Positions 18,454 to 27,325 of a stretch of 64,000 nucleotides of DNA are shown here, piece after piece (position 1 is the stretch's first letter; each line of letters opens with the position of its first letter). The position numbers and the translations under genes were made by a program. This stretch comes from UBA9732 sp963599445 (GTDB taxonomy: Bacteria; Spirochaetota; Spirochaetia; Sphaerochaetales; Sphaerochaetaceae). The notes below the pieces were generated by a model. That model saw only the letters and a list, made by a program, of their open reading frames with translations, searched no databases and had not been told where the DNA came from. The stretch lies in assembly GCA_963599445.1 (NCBI GenBank), contig CAVBWZ010000008.1, positions 66,387 to 130,386 of the forward strand. Direction: 5' to 3'.

Positions 18454-18921
18454 ATGAGCAACCTTATAGACGTATGCTATGACTGCGATTCCTACGAGCA
18501 GATCGCTCCTGAGGATTTCGTCCTTTCATATCTTGATGCAGTACTTAAGGCTGTAGGCCTGAAGGATGTCGAGTTCTCCGTTTCGTTCATTGGCGAGGAC
18601 CACATGCATGACATGAACCTCGAATACAGGAACATAGACGACAGCACTGACATCCTTAGCTTTGCAGCTGAGGACGAAGACCCGGACGGCATTCCGTTCA
18701 TAAACGGCGATTCGTCGGAAAGAGTTCTAGGTGACATTCTCATTTGCCCTGAGGTGATGGCGAGAAACGCGGAGACTTTTGGTGTACCTGCCGGGGAGGA
18801 GCTCAGGCGTCTTCTAATCCATGGTGTCCTTCACCTTTCAGGCGAGAACCACGAAACCAACGACGCAAGCGAGCCTATGCTTGTGAAGCAGGAGAAGATT
18901 CTCTCAAAAATAGCGTTATAG
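18454..18921 (+). CDS. ybeY: Endoribonuclease YbeY (rRNA maturation factor)
   Basis: 155 residues with the zinc-binding motif near the C-terminus, HGVLHLSGENHETND; the third ligand histidine is kept although the usual Tyr-Asp before it is Glu-Asn. The N-terminal half has the typical MHDMNLEYRNIDDSTDILSF. YbeY takes part in 16S rRNA 3'-end maturation and ribosome quality control. It is the last gene of the phoH-pgpH-ybeY set, 21 nt after pgpH, and converges with the PBP-like gene on the opposite strand. Confidence 0.92.
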   Translation: MSNLIDVCYDCDSYEQIAPEDFVLSYLDAVLKAVGLKDVEFSVSFIGEDHMHDMNLEYRNIDDSTDILSFAAEDEDPDGIPFINGDSSERVLGDILICPEVMARNAETFGVPAGEELRRLLIHGVLHLSGENHETNDASEPMLVKQEKILSKIAL

Positions 18922-18966
18922 GGACCAGCTTTCTACATGGTTTCACTTCCTGTAGGGCTTGTCCTT

Positions 18967-20070
18967 CTACAGTGTCTGGCTTCCAAGTCTTCCTTGGGAC
19001 TGCAGTCCTTCCCCTATGGCTGCAACGGCATCTTCCAGCACCGTTGAGTTCGTGTAGTACTTTGGTTCCATTGGACATATGTACACGGCAAAGACTGGGT
19101 TTTCTTCCGGAATCAAGGCCGCAATGGACGTTGAGCCGTCTGCAGTCGATATCATTTCCTCCAATGCGTCGTTTCCGCTCAGCCTTGGGGCTTCGTTGTC
19201 ATGGATTGTCTCCCACGTTCTATGGTCTGTTGTACGGTCAACGACGCTTATGTTTTCGAGCATTGCAGTGTCTGTGGAGAACGAAGATACGAATGCCATA
19301 TCCTCTGCCTTTTCGTCCACATCGTTGAGGTCGTAGAACGGATATGTCGTGCATGCAAGCAGCTTTGCAGTGCGTGCATCGACTATGCCCGCTGCAACGT
19401 ATGCTGGACTCTGCAGTTCATACACCTGTTGCACGACAATGTCCAAAAGATACTGTACGTCCAAGTCAAGCGATAGATGCAGATCCCTTCCATATGTCGT
19501 GGATACATCGAACTCAGGTATTGGGAACAGTTGGTCGTGGTAGACGTCCTCTATGTCCTGGATGAGCTGTGCTGCGTGGAATGCAGCTGGATATGTTCTT
19601 ATATATTCACGTCTTACAGCAACGAACCCATCGATTCCATGCTCCTTGATGTCGGCTTCAAGATTCGAAACTGAACTTGCGTCGATATTGGACTTCACAA
19701 GGGTATCGGCCTGTGTTGTGGTGTCTCCCTCCTGCGTTGCGTCGTCTGGTTTGGATGTTTCAAGCTTGGAGATGATTTCATCCGGCGTCATGTCCAAGTG
19801 CAGGCTTAGGACTTGGATGGCGATATCGGAGCTGTTGTGGTTCGCGTAGACATTGTAGACCGGCACATCCATGGCAAGGATTCTTCCGTTTTCATCGTAA
19901 ATCGTGCCGCCAACGACCTTTGTGGCCACGTTTGGATTCATGTATTTCCCGGTTCTGAGTCCATCGCCGACCATGAGCCTTGCAAGCACCACCACAAGCG
20001 CTGCGGATGCAATGCATGCCAACGTGAAGAGCAGGGTTGAAATGTTTCCTCTATTCGTTGAAGAACTCAT
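18967..20070 (-). CDS. Class B penicillin-binding-protein relic without a transpeptidase active site
   Basis: 367 residues, against about 550-650 for an intact FtsI/PBP2. Residues 13-34 form a membrane anchor. Residues 52-66 (VVGGTIYDENGRILA) match the start of the PBP dimerisation ('pedestal') domain, and 152-172 and 196-210 (LHLSLDLDVQ) also fit it. Residues 226-248 (AAGIVDARTAKLLACTTYPF) match the first strands of the transpeptidase fold and 306-352 its last strands and helix. Between them only about 60 residues remain. Where SxxK is expected (NxxVxD then EPGSxxK) the sequence reads NISVVDRTTDHRTWE, giving Arg284 and Glu287. SxN and KTG are absent. Catalysis looks impossible; a scaffold role is inferred. 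Confidence 0.8.
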   Translation of the reverse strand: MSSSTNRGNISTLLFTLACIASAALVVVLARLMVGDGLRTGKYMNPNVATKVVGGTIYDENGRILAMDVPVYNVYANHNSSDIAIQVLSLHLDMTPDEIISKLETSKPDDATQEGDTTTQADTLVKSNIDASSVSNLEADIKEHGIDGFVAVRREYIRTYPAAFHAAQLIQDIEDVYHDQLFPIPEFDVSTTYGRDLHLSLDLDVQYLLDIVVQQVYELQSPAYVAAGIVDARTAKLLACTTYPFYDLNDVDEKAEDMAFVSSFSTDTAMLENISVVDRTTDHRTWETIHDNEAPRLSGNDALEEMISTADGSTSIAALIPEENPVFAVYICPMEPKYYTNSTVLEDAVAAIGEGLQSQGRLGSQTL

Positions 20071-20086
20071 GGCGTTATATTATAAT
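20058..20086 (+). promoter_or_regulatory. Sigma-70-type promoter for the LysM/LytM gene; divergent -10 elements
   Basis: TTGAAG (20058-20063), a 17-nt spacer and a perfect TATAAT (20081-20086). The initiation point would fall about 6 nt before the TTG start at 20099, giving an almost leaderless mRNA. A second perfect TATAAT lies on the minus strand at 20084-20079, 8 nt before the ATG of the PBP-like gene, but its -35 region is poor. Confidence 0.6.
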
Positions 20087-20098
20087 TAGCCTGTAACA

Positions 20099-21427
20099 TT
20101 GTCGAGAGGTGCGTCTACGGGCAGGGTAAGGAACTACGATGACATTACTGACAACAGAGTCTCAAGAAGGGGAGGGTCGTCTTCCAAACTGCTGTTTGTG
20201 ACCATCCTGCTTGCACTGGTAATCTGCGTCCTTGCCGTCCTCATATGGGTAAGCATCCTCAAATCCAAGGAGCTTGCGGGCTCTTCTTCGCCTGCATCAG
20301 GTTCTCCAAGCGCACCCCCAATCGTTGGACTTGTGGGCGACACTTCGCTTGGCCAGAGCACGGAGTCTGGTTCCAAGGCTGAAATCTCCAATGATGCCGG
20401 CTATGGTGGCATTCCCGCAGATGGCACAGTCCCTAAGATCGATGTCCATGAATCCAGCGTTCCTTCGGTCTCGATGGACATTGACAATGCACTTCAAAGG
20501 GTGTCTTCGACTGAATCCTCTAAGACCAATGTGGAAGCTGACAACCTCACGGATTACATTTCCTCACGGGACTATGCCTTGGACGGGCAAGCCTCGTCAG
20601 CGGATGTCGTCACTCGTGGAGTCGAGATAAAGAAGCCCGCAATTGCACAGAACCTTAGCATTTCTCAGCAGTCATCGTTCTCTAGGGACATCGTTAGGTA
20701 TACCGAGTACACTATTCAGGAAGGGGATTCCCTCGACTCCATAGCACAGAAGTTTGGGCTGACGAGGGAGACTATAATATCGGTCAACCAGATAAAAAGC
20801 ACAACATCTTTGTTCATAGGGTCTACATTGCAGATTCCCGATAGGAACGGCACTTTGTACACCGTCAAGGAAGGGGACTCCCTTTCATCGATAGTTCAGC
20901 AGTTGAACCTTTCTCTGGGATGGAAGGCTCTGAGCGATGTCAACGGGCTTAGGAACGAAAGCGTAAGCGCCGGTGACAGGCTGTTCATACCTCTTGAAAG
21001 CGTGCAGGAGACGGGTACATTGAGCGTCGAGGCAGAGCCGTCGTTCAGCCTTCCTAGCGACAGTGCTGTTACCGTTGCCCTGTATAACCAAAAGGTTGCA
21101 GATCCACTTGGAAACAGCGCCGTCCAGCTTGACGGCATACTCCTTCAGGCTGCGGATGGCACACCTGTATGCGCCTCAGAAGCCGGAACCGTCATAGACA
21201 GAGGCTTCAACGACAATGGAACTGGGTTTGTGAAAATCCTTCATTCAAGTGGCTACACCACATACTACGACTATGTCTCGAATATATGCGTCAACAGCAC
21301 GGACAGGGTGTCGAAAGGGGATACTATAGGTTTCTTCGCCAATGGTTCGACGAACCTTCTCAATCCAACAATCCTCTTTAGAATAGAGCAGGATGGAATT
21401 CCGTTGGATCCGTATTCGTTCCTGTAA
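20099..21427 (+). CDS. LysM protein with a degenerate LytM/M23 domain
   Basis: 442 residues. A membrane segment near residues 28-50 is followed by a Ser/Pro linker, two LysM peptidoglycan-binding repeats (YTIQEGDSLDSIAQKFGL and YTVKEGDSLSSIVQQL) and a C-terminal M23-like domain. In active M23 enzymes the zinc site reads HxGxD, then YxHL and HLHFE. Here these positions read LDGILL, YYDYV and TILFRIE, so every ligand is replaced. E. coli EnvC and NlpD are also catalytically dead and activate amidases, so an activator role is plausible. The start is TTG with no ribosome-binding site, immediately after a strong promoter, divergent from the PBP relic. Confidence 0.85.
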   Translation: MSRGASTGRVRNYDDITDNRVSRRGGSSSKLLFVTILLALVICVLAVLIWVSILKSKELAGSSSPASGSPSAPPIVGLVGDTSLGQSTESGSKAEISNDAGYGGIPADGTVPKIDVHESSVPSVSMDIDNALQRVSSTESSKTNVEADNLTDYISSRDYALDGQASSADVVTRGVEIKKPAIAQNLSISQQSSFSRDIVRYTEYTIQEGDSLDSIAQKFGLTRETIISVNQIKSTTSLFIGSTLQIPDRNGTLYTVKEGDSLSSIVQQLNLSLGWKALSDVNGLRNESVSAGDRLFIPLESVQETGTLSVEAEPSFSLPSDSAVTVALYNQKVADPLGNSAVQLDGILLQAADGTPVCASEAGTVIDRGFNDNGTGFVKILHSSGYTTYYDYVSNICVNSTDRVSKGDTIGFFANGSTNLLNPTILFRIEQDGIPLDPYSFL

Positions 21428-21472
21428 GGGTGCAGATTCGACAGCTGTCACAGTTGCTAACCGTTACAGGTT

Positions 21473-21528
21473 CTACAGTTGCTACAGATACTACACTGGC
21501 CACAGACGCCACAAAACGGCTACAGATT
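21473..21528 (+). repeat. Short degenerate tandem repeat, about 9 bp per unit
   Basis: Six successive units of roughly 9 bp with core CTACAG: CTACAGTTG, CTACAGATA, CTACACTGG, CCACAGACG, an 11-bp unit and CTACAGATT. It lies between the LysM/LytM gene and the DUF488 gene. It resembles in style, but not in sequence, the 10-bp-unit arrays at 5001 and 33811. Function unknown. Confidence 0.5.
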
Positions 21529-21579
21529 TTCAGTGTCCTTTGTCTGATTTGATGTTATCATGTTCGATAGGAGGTCCAA

Positions 21580-22038
21580 ATGGTCAAACGTTCGCTACTT
21601 CTTGATAGGGCATATGTCGAAAACCTCCTTGCGTTTCATAGAACCCATGACATGTCAAAGGGTGAGTTTCTGAATACTTCAAAGGACCTCAAAGGAATGG
21701 TTGTCGATACAGGCTGCTTCGAACTGTGCGATGCAAAGAAAAAGATTGGCATTTCCAGGATTCCTCCAAGTTGGTTCATGAGGGAGAATTGGACTGCTTT
21801 GGCTCCTTCCTCGGACCTTCTGACTGCATATAAGTCAGGAGCCATAGACGAGAAGGGGTACTGCCAGTGGTTTTACAGGGAATCCCTCGCACAGCTCGAC
21901 CCAATGAAAATCTATAGAACCATTGAATCAAAAGGCTTTCCTGTTCTGCTATGCTACGAGAAGGAAGGCGAGTTCTGCCACAGACACCTCGTTCAGGAAT
22001 GGCTCACGCTTGAGCTCCTTAACTGCGGCCTCCTGTGA
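21580..22038 (+). CDS. DUF488-like protein
   Basis: 152 residues. The C-terminal block LLCYEKEGEFCHRHLVQEWL matches the signature of the DUF488 family, whose function is unknown; the Cys-His-Arg triad is conserved. ATG 21580 follows AGGAGG at a good distance. It stands alone, downstream of a 9-bp-unit repeat and upstream of the accessory lipoprotein block. Confidence 0.75.
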   Translation: MVKRSLLLDRAYVENLLAFHRTHDMSKGEFLNTSKDLKGMVVDTGCFELCDAKKKIGISRIPPSWFMRENWTALAPSSDLLTAYKSGAIDEKGYCQWFYRESLAQLDPMKIYRTIESKGFPVLLCYEKEGEFCHRHLVQEWLTLELLNCGLL

Positions 22039-22337
22039 GGGTTTCTTGAACGTCGTTGACAAACGTGGTGATTGTCTCTTTAGGTTTTCTTCAGTAAATC
22101 GAAAAAAACGTGTTTATGAAGAAAACTTTCTACAGTAAACCCTAAAAATCGAAAAGAAGAAGAAACGCAATGTCCATAGACTTCTCTTTTTTGCGTTGTG
22201 GACACGTCTATTAGTCCATAGAACGTTTTCCAAAGCTTCGTGGACCACTTAGGTTAATGCTTGGACGTGTGAACGTATTGTTTTTTCAGATGAATGGGTT
22301 TATCCTACTGGCAGATGAAAAAAGGAGGGGGAGAACC
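22039..22337. other. 299-bp A/T-rich intergenic stretch with inverted repeats
   Basis: No gene seen. It contains a perfect 10-bp inverted repeat (GTTTTCTTCA at 22084-22093 and TGAAGAAAAC at 22117-22126, 23-nt loop), a second pairing around AACGCAA / TTGCGTT near 22167 and 22191, a repeated TCCATAGA motif, and the promoter of the first poly-G lipoprotein at its right end. Confidence 0.5.
22278..22306 (+). promoter_or_regulatory. Promoter of poly-G lipoprotein copy 1
   Basis: TTGTTT (22278-22283), a 17-nt spacer and TATCCT (22301-22306). The same spacing and a near-identical spacer are found before the paralogue at 23913-23941, so the element was duplicated with the gene. A ribosome-binding site AAAGGAGG follows, then ATG 22338. 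Confidence 0.55.
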
Positions 22338-23839
22338 ATGAAAAGATTTCTACTTGCTGTTCTTGCCGTTTTGATGCTTTGTTTCGTCTCTTGCACCCAG
22401 GATTCCGTCGGGGGGGGGGCTCTTCGCCTGAAGAATCTGGTGTAAACGAGAATCCCACATTTATGACCGTTCCAGTTCCTGTGTTCGGGGAGAAATTCGA
22501 TGTGACGTCTGGTTCAAAGGGACTTGTTTCAATGCCTTTGGATTATTTCAACGATGACCATTATTTTGCCTGTGATGTCATGACGATTCTTCCAACCATG
22601 ACTAATCTCAAGGCTACCGATGTCTATTTTGGGACTGATGGCAGTATAAAAAGCGGTCTTTCATTGTATTTCAAGATTTATGGTTTTGTCCTAAGGCTTC
22701 AGGAATGGAACAGTAGGTTCAATGGTGATGGTATATACCTTGCCTATGACATCATGTATGAGAATTCTGTAGTTGGCTTTGTAAATTATTACTACAATAC
22801 AAAAAAGCAAAGCTTCTCTTATAGACAGTCTGTTCTCTGCACGTTTGATTTGTCGTCTCTTGCAAATGGAGCACCAATTACAAACAACATAATGCTGAAT
22901 CTTGAATATTCGGATATCCCAATAGCGAATCCATTGTCTCCAGAGTTCGAAGCGGGTCAGTTGAATAAAAAAACGGGAGAGCTTGAAAAGAATGTCGTGA
23001 TTGATAGGTTTACGTTGTCTGATAGGCTGTATCGTGGTGGAGAAGGATTAATAGTTGATTCTCCAAGGTTTTCGAGGGCGTTTATCACCACTCGTGAAGT
23101 TTATAAGAATGGTAGCTATGTAACATATGCTTTTGTCCAGCCTGATGGCAGCGTAGAGCATGAAAGAACGCCGTGGGAAAATCTTGGACAAGATATGGTT
23201 TCTATAATGCAAAAGTATTCAGATGGTGATGATTACCTGATTGATACAGAAGAAGAAAGAGCAGGAGCTGATGTCAATTTGATTTTTGATTTTCTGCCTT
23301 TGATGTATGGACAAGGCTCTTCCATTGTTGAACATAACAAAGAGGCTAAATTCGTTTCCAACGGTTATAGGTCATATGATGAGTATGTACTAGATTCTTT
23401 CAATTCCAGTTTAAGAGAGGAATTTGAAAATCGATTTTCTCAGGAGAATGTTCAAAACTGTTATCCTAGACCTGTAATATTCAAATATGGTTCGGAACAT
23501 GCTTCTGGAGCATCAAGTGCAAAGAACGTTTCTCAGAACAGTGGTGAAAGATTCCTCGATGCGGTTGGATCTAGCACTTTTCAAGAAAATTCCATTAAAA
23601 GAGATTATCAAGAAGATAGATATGAAAAGTCTGGTTTCAAGACCTTTTATGGTGAATTCGATAAAAAGGATGAGTCTGATAACCTTGAAAAGTTCCTGAT
23701 TAGAAAACATCTAGAGGCTTGCGGTATATCTCCAAACGAATCCAATTATATTGAGAAGTTCATGGAAGAATACCTTAGATGGGAGGGAACCAATAGGTCC
23801 ACGACAATTAATCCAATCAAAGCGGATGCTTTTAAATAG
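22338..23839 (+). CDS. Poly-G phase-variable lipoprotein, copy 1 (out of frame as sequenced)
   Basis: The coding sequence lies in two frames. ATG 22338 begins a lipoprotein signal peptide (MKRFLLAVLAVLMLCFVSC, lipobox FVSC) that reads through G10 at 22410-22419 and stops at 22445. The remaining 470 or so codons are open in another frame from before the tract to TAA at 23839, starting SSPEESGVNENP after the glycines. G8 or G11 would join them; G10 leaves the gene off. The body has no recognised domain. It is paralogous to 23973-25468 and AT-richer than the core genes. Slipped-strand switching is inferred; a homopolymer miscall is the main alternative. Confidence 0.75.
22410..22419 (+). repeat. 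Poly-G tract (G10) within the lipoprotein leader
   Basis: Ten consecutive G, just after the codons for CTQDSV, between signal peptide and mature body. One extra G restores the frame. Long G runs are rare by chance and mutate readily by slipped-strand mispairing. Confidence 0.9.
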
Positions 23840-23855
23840 AGTTCGTTTTGTTTTG

Positions 23856-23897
23856 AAATGCCTTCCTTTTGTCTAAAGATAAAGGAAGGCATTTTTT
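23856..23897 (+). terminator. Intrinsic terminator after lipoprotein copy 1
   Basis: A perfect 14-bp stem (AAATGCCTTCCTTT at 23856-23869 with AAAGGAAGGCATTT at 23881-23894), an 11-nt loop and a T-run. It lies 17 nt after the stop codon. Confidence 0.9.
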
Positions 23898-23912
23898 ATG
23901 ATTTCCAAAGAG

Positions 23913-23941
23913 TTGTATTTTCAGGTGTATGGGTTTATTCT
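23913..23941 (+). promoter_or_regulatory. Promoter of poly-G lipoprotein copy 2
   Basis: TTGTAT (23913-23918), a 17-nt spacer and TATTCT (23936-23941), conserved with copy 1 in spacing and in spacer sequence (TTTCAG, ATGGGTT). Each paralogue therefore has its own promoter and terminator and forms a separate transcription unit. Confidence 0.55.
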
Positions 23942-23972
23942 ACTGGTAGATGAAAAAAAGGAGGGGAGAACT

Positions 23973-25468
23973 ATGAAAAGATTTCTACTTGCCGTTCTTG
24001 CCGTTTTGATGCTTTGTTTCGTCTCCTGCACCCAGGATTCCGTCGGGGGGGGAGCTCTTCGCCTGAAGAATCTGGTGTAAACGAGAATCCTACAGTTGTA
24101 ACTGTTCCCGTTCCTGTGTTCGGAGAAGAATTCGATGGTGGTTCTAAAGGTCTCAATTCCATGCCTTTGGATTATTTCGATGACGACCATTTCTTTGCCT
24201 GTGACGTCATGACAGTTCTTCCAACCATGACGAACCTGATGGCTACAAAGGTCTATTTGGGAACTGATGGTAGCATAAAAAGTGGCCTTTCACTGTATTT
24301 CAGGATTTATGGTTTTGTTCTGAGACTTCAGGAATGGAACAGTAGGTTCAATGGTGATGGCATTTATCTTGCCTATGACATCATGTATGACGATTCTGTA
24401 GTTGGCTTCGTAAACTATTATTACAACCTTAGAAATCACAGTTTTTCTTACAGACAATCTGTTATTTGTACATTTGATTTGTCAAAGTTTGGTTTGCCAG
24501 AAGAGACAACAAACAACTTGATACTTAATTTGGAATACTCGGATATACCTATTGAAATACCTGAATCACCCGAATTCAAGGCAGGTCAGTTGGATAAAAA
24601 AACAGGAGGTCTTGAAAAGAATGCTGTGATTGATAGGTTTACATTGTCAGATAAACATGGTAAAGGAGCACCTGTTGGAAATCCGGTATTCTCAAGGGCT
24701 TATATTACAACTCGTCAGACTTATGAAAACGGTCATTATGTCACATATTCTTTTATTCAACCTGATACTAGCATAGAGTATGGAGCAACTTCATGGCAAA
24801 GCCTTGGAACTGAAATGGTCTCCGTAATGGAGAAGTATTCAGATGGTGATGATTATCTGATTGATACGGAAGAAGAAAGAACAAGAGCTGACGTCAATTT
24901 GATTTTTGATTTCCTTCCTTTGATGTATGGACAAGGCTCTTCTATCGTTGAACATAACAGAGAAATCAAATTTGTTTCCAATGGATATAGGTCTTATGAT
25001 GATTATTCGGCCGATTCTTTCAATTCAACTTTGAAAGAAGAGGAATTCATAAATCATTTTACTAAGGAAGGTTCCCATAACTGTTATCCGGGGCCAGTTG
25101 TATTCATATACGATGCAGAAAAAGCGTTAGGAGCTGCAAGTTCAAAAAGGGTTGGTTCTTATGATGGAGGGGAAAGATTCATAGATGCTGTTGGTTTCTA
25201 CTCCTATAATGACAGTGAAAGAAAATATGATGATTCCAGATATGAAAACTCTGGATTCAAAGCTGTCTATGGAGGGTATTCGGACGATTTTGGGTTCAAG
25301 GATATGGAGGATTTCATTATAAGAAAACATTTGGAAGCTTGTGGCATATCTCCGGATGAATCCGACTATATTGATAAGTTTTCAGAAGAATACATCAATT
25401 GGGAAACCAAAAGAAAAACATATGGTGAAGGTGAATTGATGAAAGTTGTGAATGCTAAAATCCCCTAG
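23973..25468 (+). CDS. Poly-G phase-variable lipoprotein, copy 2 (out of frame as sequenced)
   Basis: Same architecture as copy 1. The first 19 residues from ATG 23973 are identical (lipobox FVSC), then G8 at 24045-24052, after which the signal-peptide frame stops at 24080. The body is open in another frame to TAG at 25468. The tract is followed by AGCTCT, so a multiple of three (G6 or G9) restores the frame; G8 is one short. The body aligns with copy 1 throughout, nearly identical over some stretches (VLRLQEWNSRFNGDGIYLAY) and diverged towards the C-terminus. Surface lipoprotein function is inferred from the lipobox. Confidence 0.75.
24045..24052 (+). repeat. Poly-G tract (G8) within the lipoprotein leader, copy 2
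   Basis: Eight G at the same codon position as the G10 in copy 1. Its different length in an otherwise very similar context suggests the tract changes length. One more G would fuse the signal peptide to the body. Confidence 0.9.
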
Positions 25469-25490
25469 CCATTGTTAATTGGTTTGAGAT

Positions 25491-25534
25491 GAAGGCATAG
25501 GGGCCGGTGGGGGGCTTCTATGCCTTTCTTTTTC
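25491..25534 (+). terminator. Terminator after lipoprotein copy 2
   Basis: Stem AAGGCATAG (25492-25500) / CTATGCCTT (25518-25526) with a GC-rich loop that includes G6, followed by TCTTTTT. It ends the second poly-G lipoprotein unit. Confidence 0.8.
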
Positions 25535-25615
25535 ATTCGTCCTTCCTGTTGCTGCGGATGTTGAAGTTGTTGAGGAGGTTTGCAGCGGCTAGGAAAAGTA
25601 TGGTAGTTGTATTAC

Positions 25616-25647
25616 ACAAAAAAAGCCGCAGGTTTTTGGCCTGCGGC
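25616..25647 (-). terminator. Terminator of the minus-strand lipoprotein/barrel pair
   Basis: On the minus strand: GCCGCAGG, loop CCAAAAA, CCTGCGGC, then a run of T. It lies 16 nt beyond the stop of the lipoprotein gene at 25663. Confidence 0.85.
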
Positions 25648-25662
25648 ATGGTGTATTTGATG

Positions 25663-26706
25663 TTACATGAGTTCAACCGGGTCGTCGGTTGTCTTTGGGG
25701 CTATCTCCCAGACTGAGTTGTTCCATGTTGCAATGATGAATTTCCCAGCATTGTTTGAAGGGACGATGTTGGTCACGGTTGCAGTCCTTAGCTTTGAGGC
25801 GTAGCCTGCAGTGTTGGTTGTCTCCATTTTGTAACTTGTTCCATCAATTGTAAGCAGGTCAAAATAGTTTGCTGTTTTGAACACTACGTAATCCTTGCCA
25901 TCGTTTGTGTAATGGAATGAAAGTATGTTTCCATTTGCGGGTGAGGATGAAAGATATGATCCTGTATCCTTTATTTCTGTGCTGGAGAGGGAGTGGATTT
26001 CATATGTTGAGCCGTTCTTGACGACGATTAGGAATGATTCAGAACCGCTTGTAGTACTTACTACTTGGAAGCCTACAACTTCTCCTTTAAGTGAAGAAGG
26101 TCTTGACATATTGAGTATCTCACCGGTTTTTGAAGAGTAGACTCTCAAAGTTTTGGTGGAATCTTTTACCTCTTCAATTAAAACATAATCCTCGCTTTCA
26201 ACTTTCGTGGTTGCTTTTCCATCCAAACTTATAGAGTTGGAACTGTGTAGCAAATGGATTGCATTTTCCGATTCGGTTTCAGTGTAGTAGATTCCATTGG
26301 TTGTAAGCCATTTTACATTTGAGTCAGCTTCGGCTTCATAAGTACCATTCACCGTGTATCTCAAGAGCTTGCTATCGTTTCCAGTCTCTGAACCTTGTTT
26401 CGAGACTGCTACATAGATGTGTTTTTGCAGAAAATCTGTGAGCAGACATGCATTCTTCACTTGGGCATCAGATGTGCTGAGTATTGGAGTGAAAACATCT
26501 GAATTCCCAATGATATTGACTCCTGAGTCTGTGAGTATGTAGTGATTTCCTCCTGTTGTTCCCAAATACGCCTGAACTTTGATGCCGGCATCGGGGGCGG
26601 AGTCGGCTATTGCGGAGAAGATGCCGTCCTGGGCATCGGCGTTGCATGAGCATAGAAGCAGTGCAATCAATAGAATCGGTATAAGAAGAAGTGAAGTCCT
26701 TTTCAT
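25663..26706 (-). CDS. Hypothetical lipoprotein
   Basis: About 347 residues. The signal peptide MKRTSLLLIPILLIALLLCSC ends in a lipobox (LCSC), so the mature protein should be lipidated. ATG 26706 is chosen over an upstream in-frame start because AAGGAGG precedes it and it begins the signal peptide. The mature part has repeated beta-rich segments of about 45-60 residues (YILTDSGVNIIG, KLLRYTVNGTYE, YEIHSLSSTEI), suggesting a beta-propeller-like fold, but I recognise no family. It follows the small barrel gene at 26720 by 13 nt and probably shares its mRNA. Confidence 0.7.
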   Translation of the reverse strand: MKRTSLLLIPILLIALLLCSCNADAQDGIFSAIADSAPDAGIKVQAYLGTTGGNHYILTDSGVNIIGNSDVFTPILSTSDAQVKNACLLTDFLQKHIYVAVSKQGSETGNDSKLLRYTVNGTYEAEADSNVKWLTTNGIYYTETESENAIHLLHSSNSISLDGKATTKVESEDYVLIEEVKDSTKTLRVYSSKTGEILNMSRPSSLKGEVVGFQVVSTTSGSESFLIVVKNGSTYEIHSLSSTEIKDTGSYLSSSPANGNILSFHYTNDGKDYVVFKTANYFDLLTIDGTSYKMETTNTAGYASKLRTATVTNIVPSNNAGKFIIATWNNSVWEIAPKTTDDPVELM

Positions 26707-26719
26707 GTATGAGGCCTCC

Positions 26720-27325
26720 TTAGTGTCTGTATGAGACGACAAGTGCAAGCGGAATCATGCCAAGCACTGCGTTGTTGCTGTATTTGTCGTATGTTGCGTT
26801 CTTGGTGTAGAGCTCGGCGGTGGCCATGATGCCCGTCTCTATTCCAATGCCCCAGGACTCGGTGACGTAGAACGATGGCTGCAACGTGACGCTTGCATAT
26901 GGTGCAAGGTACTTGCCGTCATCGTACTTTATGAACGCAAATCCAAGGTTGGCGGAGAATGCAAGGTCGAACAGTCCCGTTTGCACTGGAACGTAGGTCA
27001 GCTTGGCTGTGATTGGTACGGCCGTGTAGAGGGATGGAGTAAGCGAATTGATGAATTGATAGCCCAGTTCGCCTCCAAGTGCGAGATTCTGCGTCAAATA
27101 GCCTTGATAGGATATCGAAGCTATGCCTCCAACCCTTTGCATGTGCATGTCAGAGAAGCTCTGGTTCCTGCTTGGGTCGTTGAGGAAGGCAAGGAAAGCA
27201 GGGAAGTCCACGCCAGCTCTGAACGAGAACACCTGGTCTCCTGTTTCGTAGTATCCTGCAGCGCAGAACGCCGGTAGTACGGCCAACACCAACAGGACGA
27301 TGACAATGGTTGTACATTTCTTCAT
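26720..27325 (-). CDS. Small outer-membrane beta-barrel protein
   Basis: About 201 residues. The signal peptide MKKCTTIVIVLLVLAVLPAF is followed by alternating hydrophobic strands (LALGGELGYQF, AVPITAKLTYVP, APYASVTLQPSFYV, WGIGIETGIMAT) and a C-terminal strand ending in aromatic/His (LALVVSYRH), typical of an 8- to 10-strand barrel. ATG 27325 follows GAGGTG; the upstream in-frame start would add 30 residues before the signal peptide. It is the first gene of a two-gene unit with the lipoprotein. Substrate or role cannot be read from sequence. Confidence 0.7.
   Translation of the reverse strand: MKKCTTIVIVLLVLAVLPAFCAAGYYETGDQVFSFRAGVDFPAFLAFLNDPSRNQSFSDMHMQRVGGIASISYQGYLTQNLALGGELGYQFINSLTPSLYTAVPITAKLTYVPVQTGLFDLAFSANLGFAFIKYDDGKYLAPYASVTLQPSFYVTESWGIGIETGIMATAELYTKNATYDKYSNNAVLGMIPLALVVSYRH

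Noticed and set aside
25509..25514. G6 run as another phase-variable tract
   Set aside because: It is short and lies in the loop of a terminator after the coding region.
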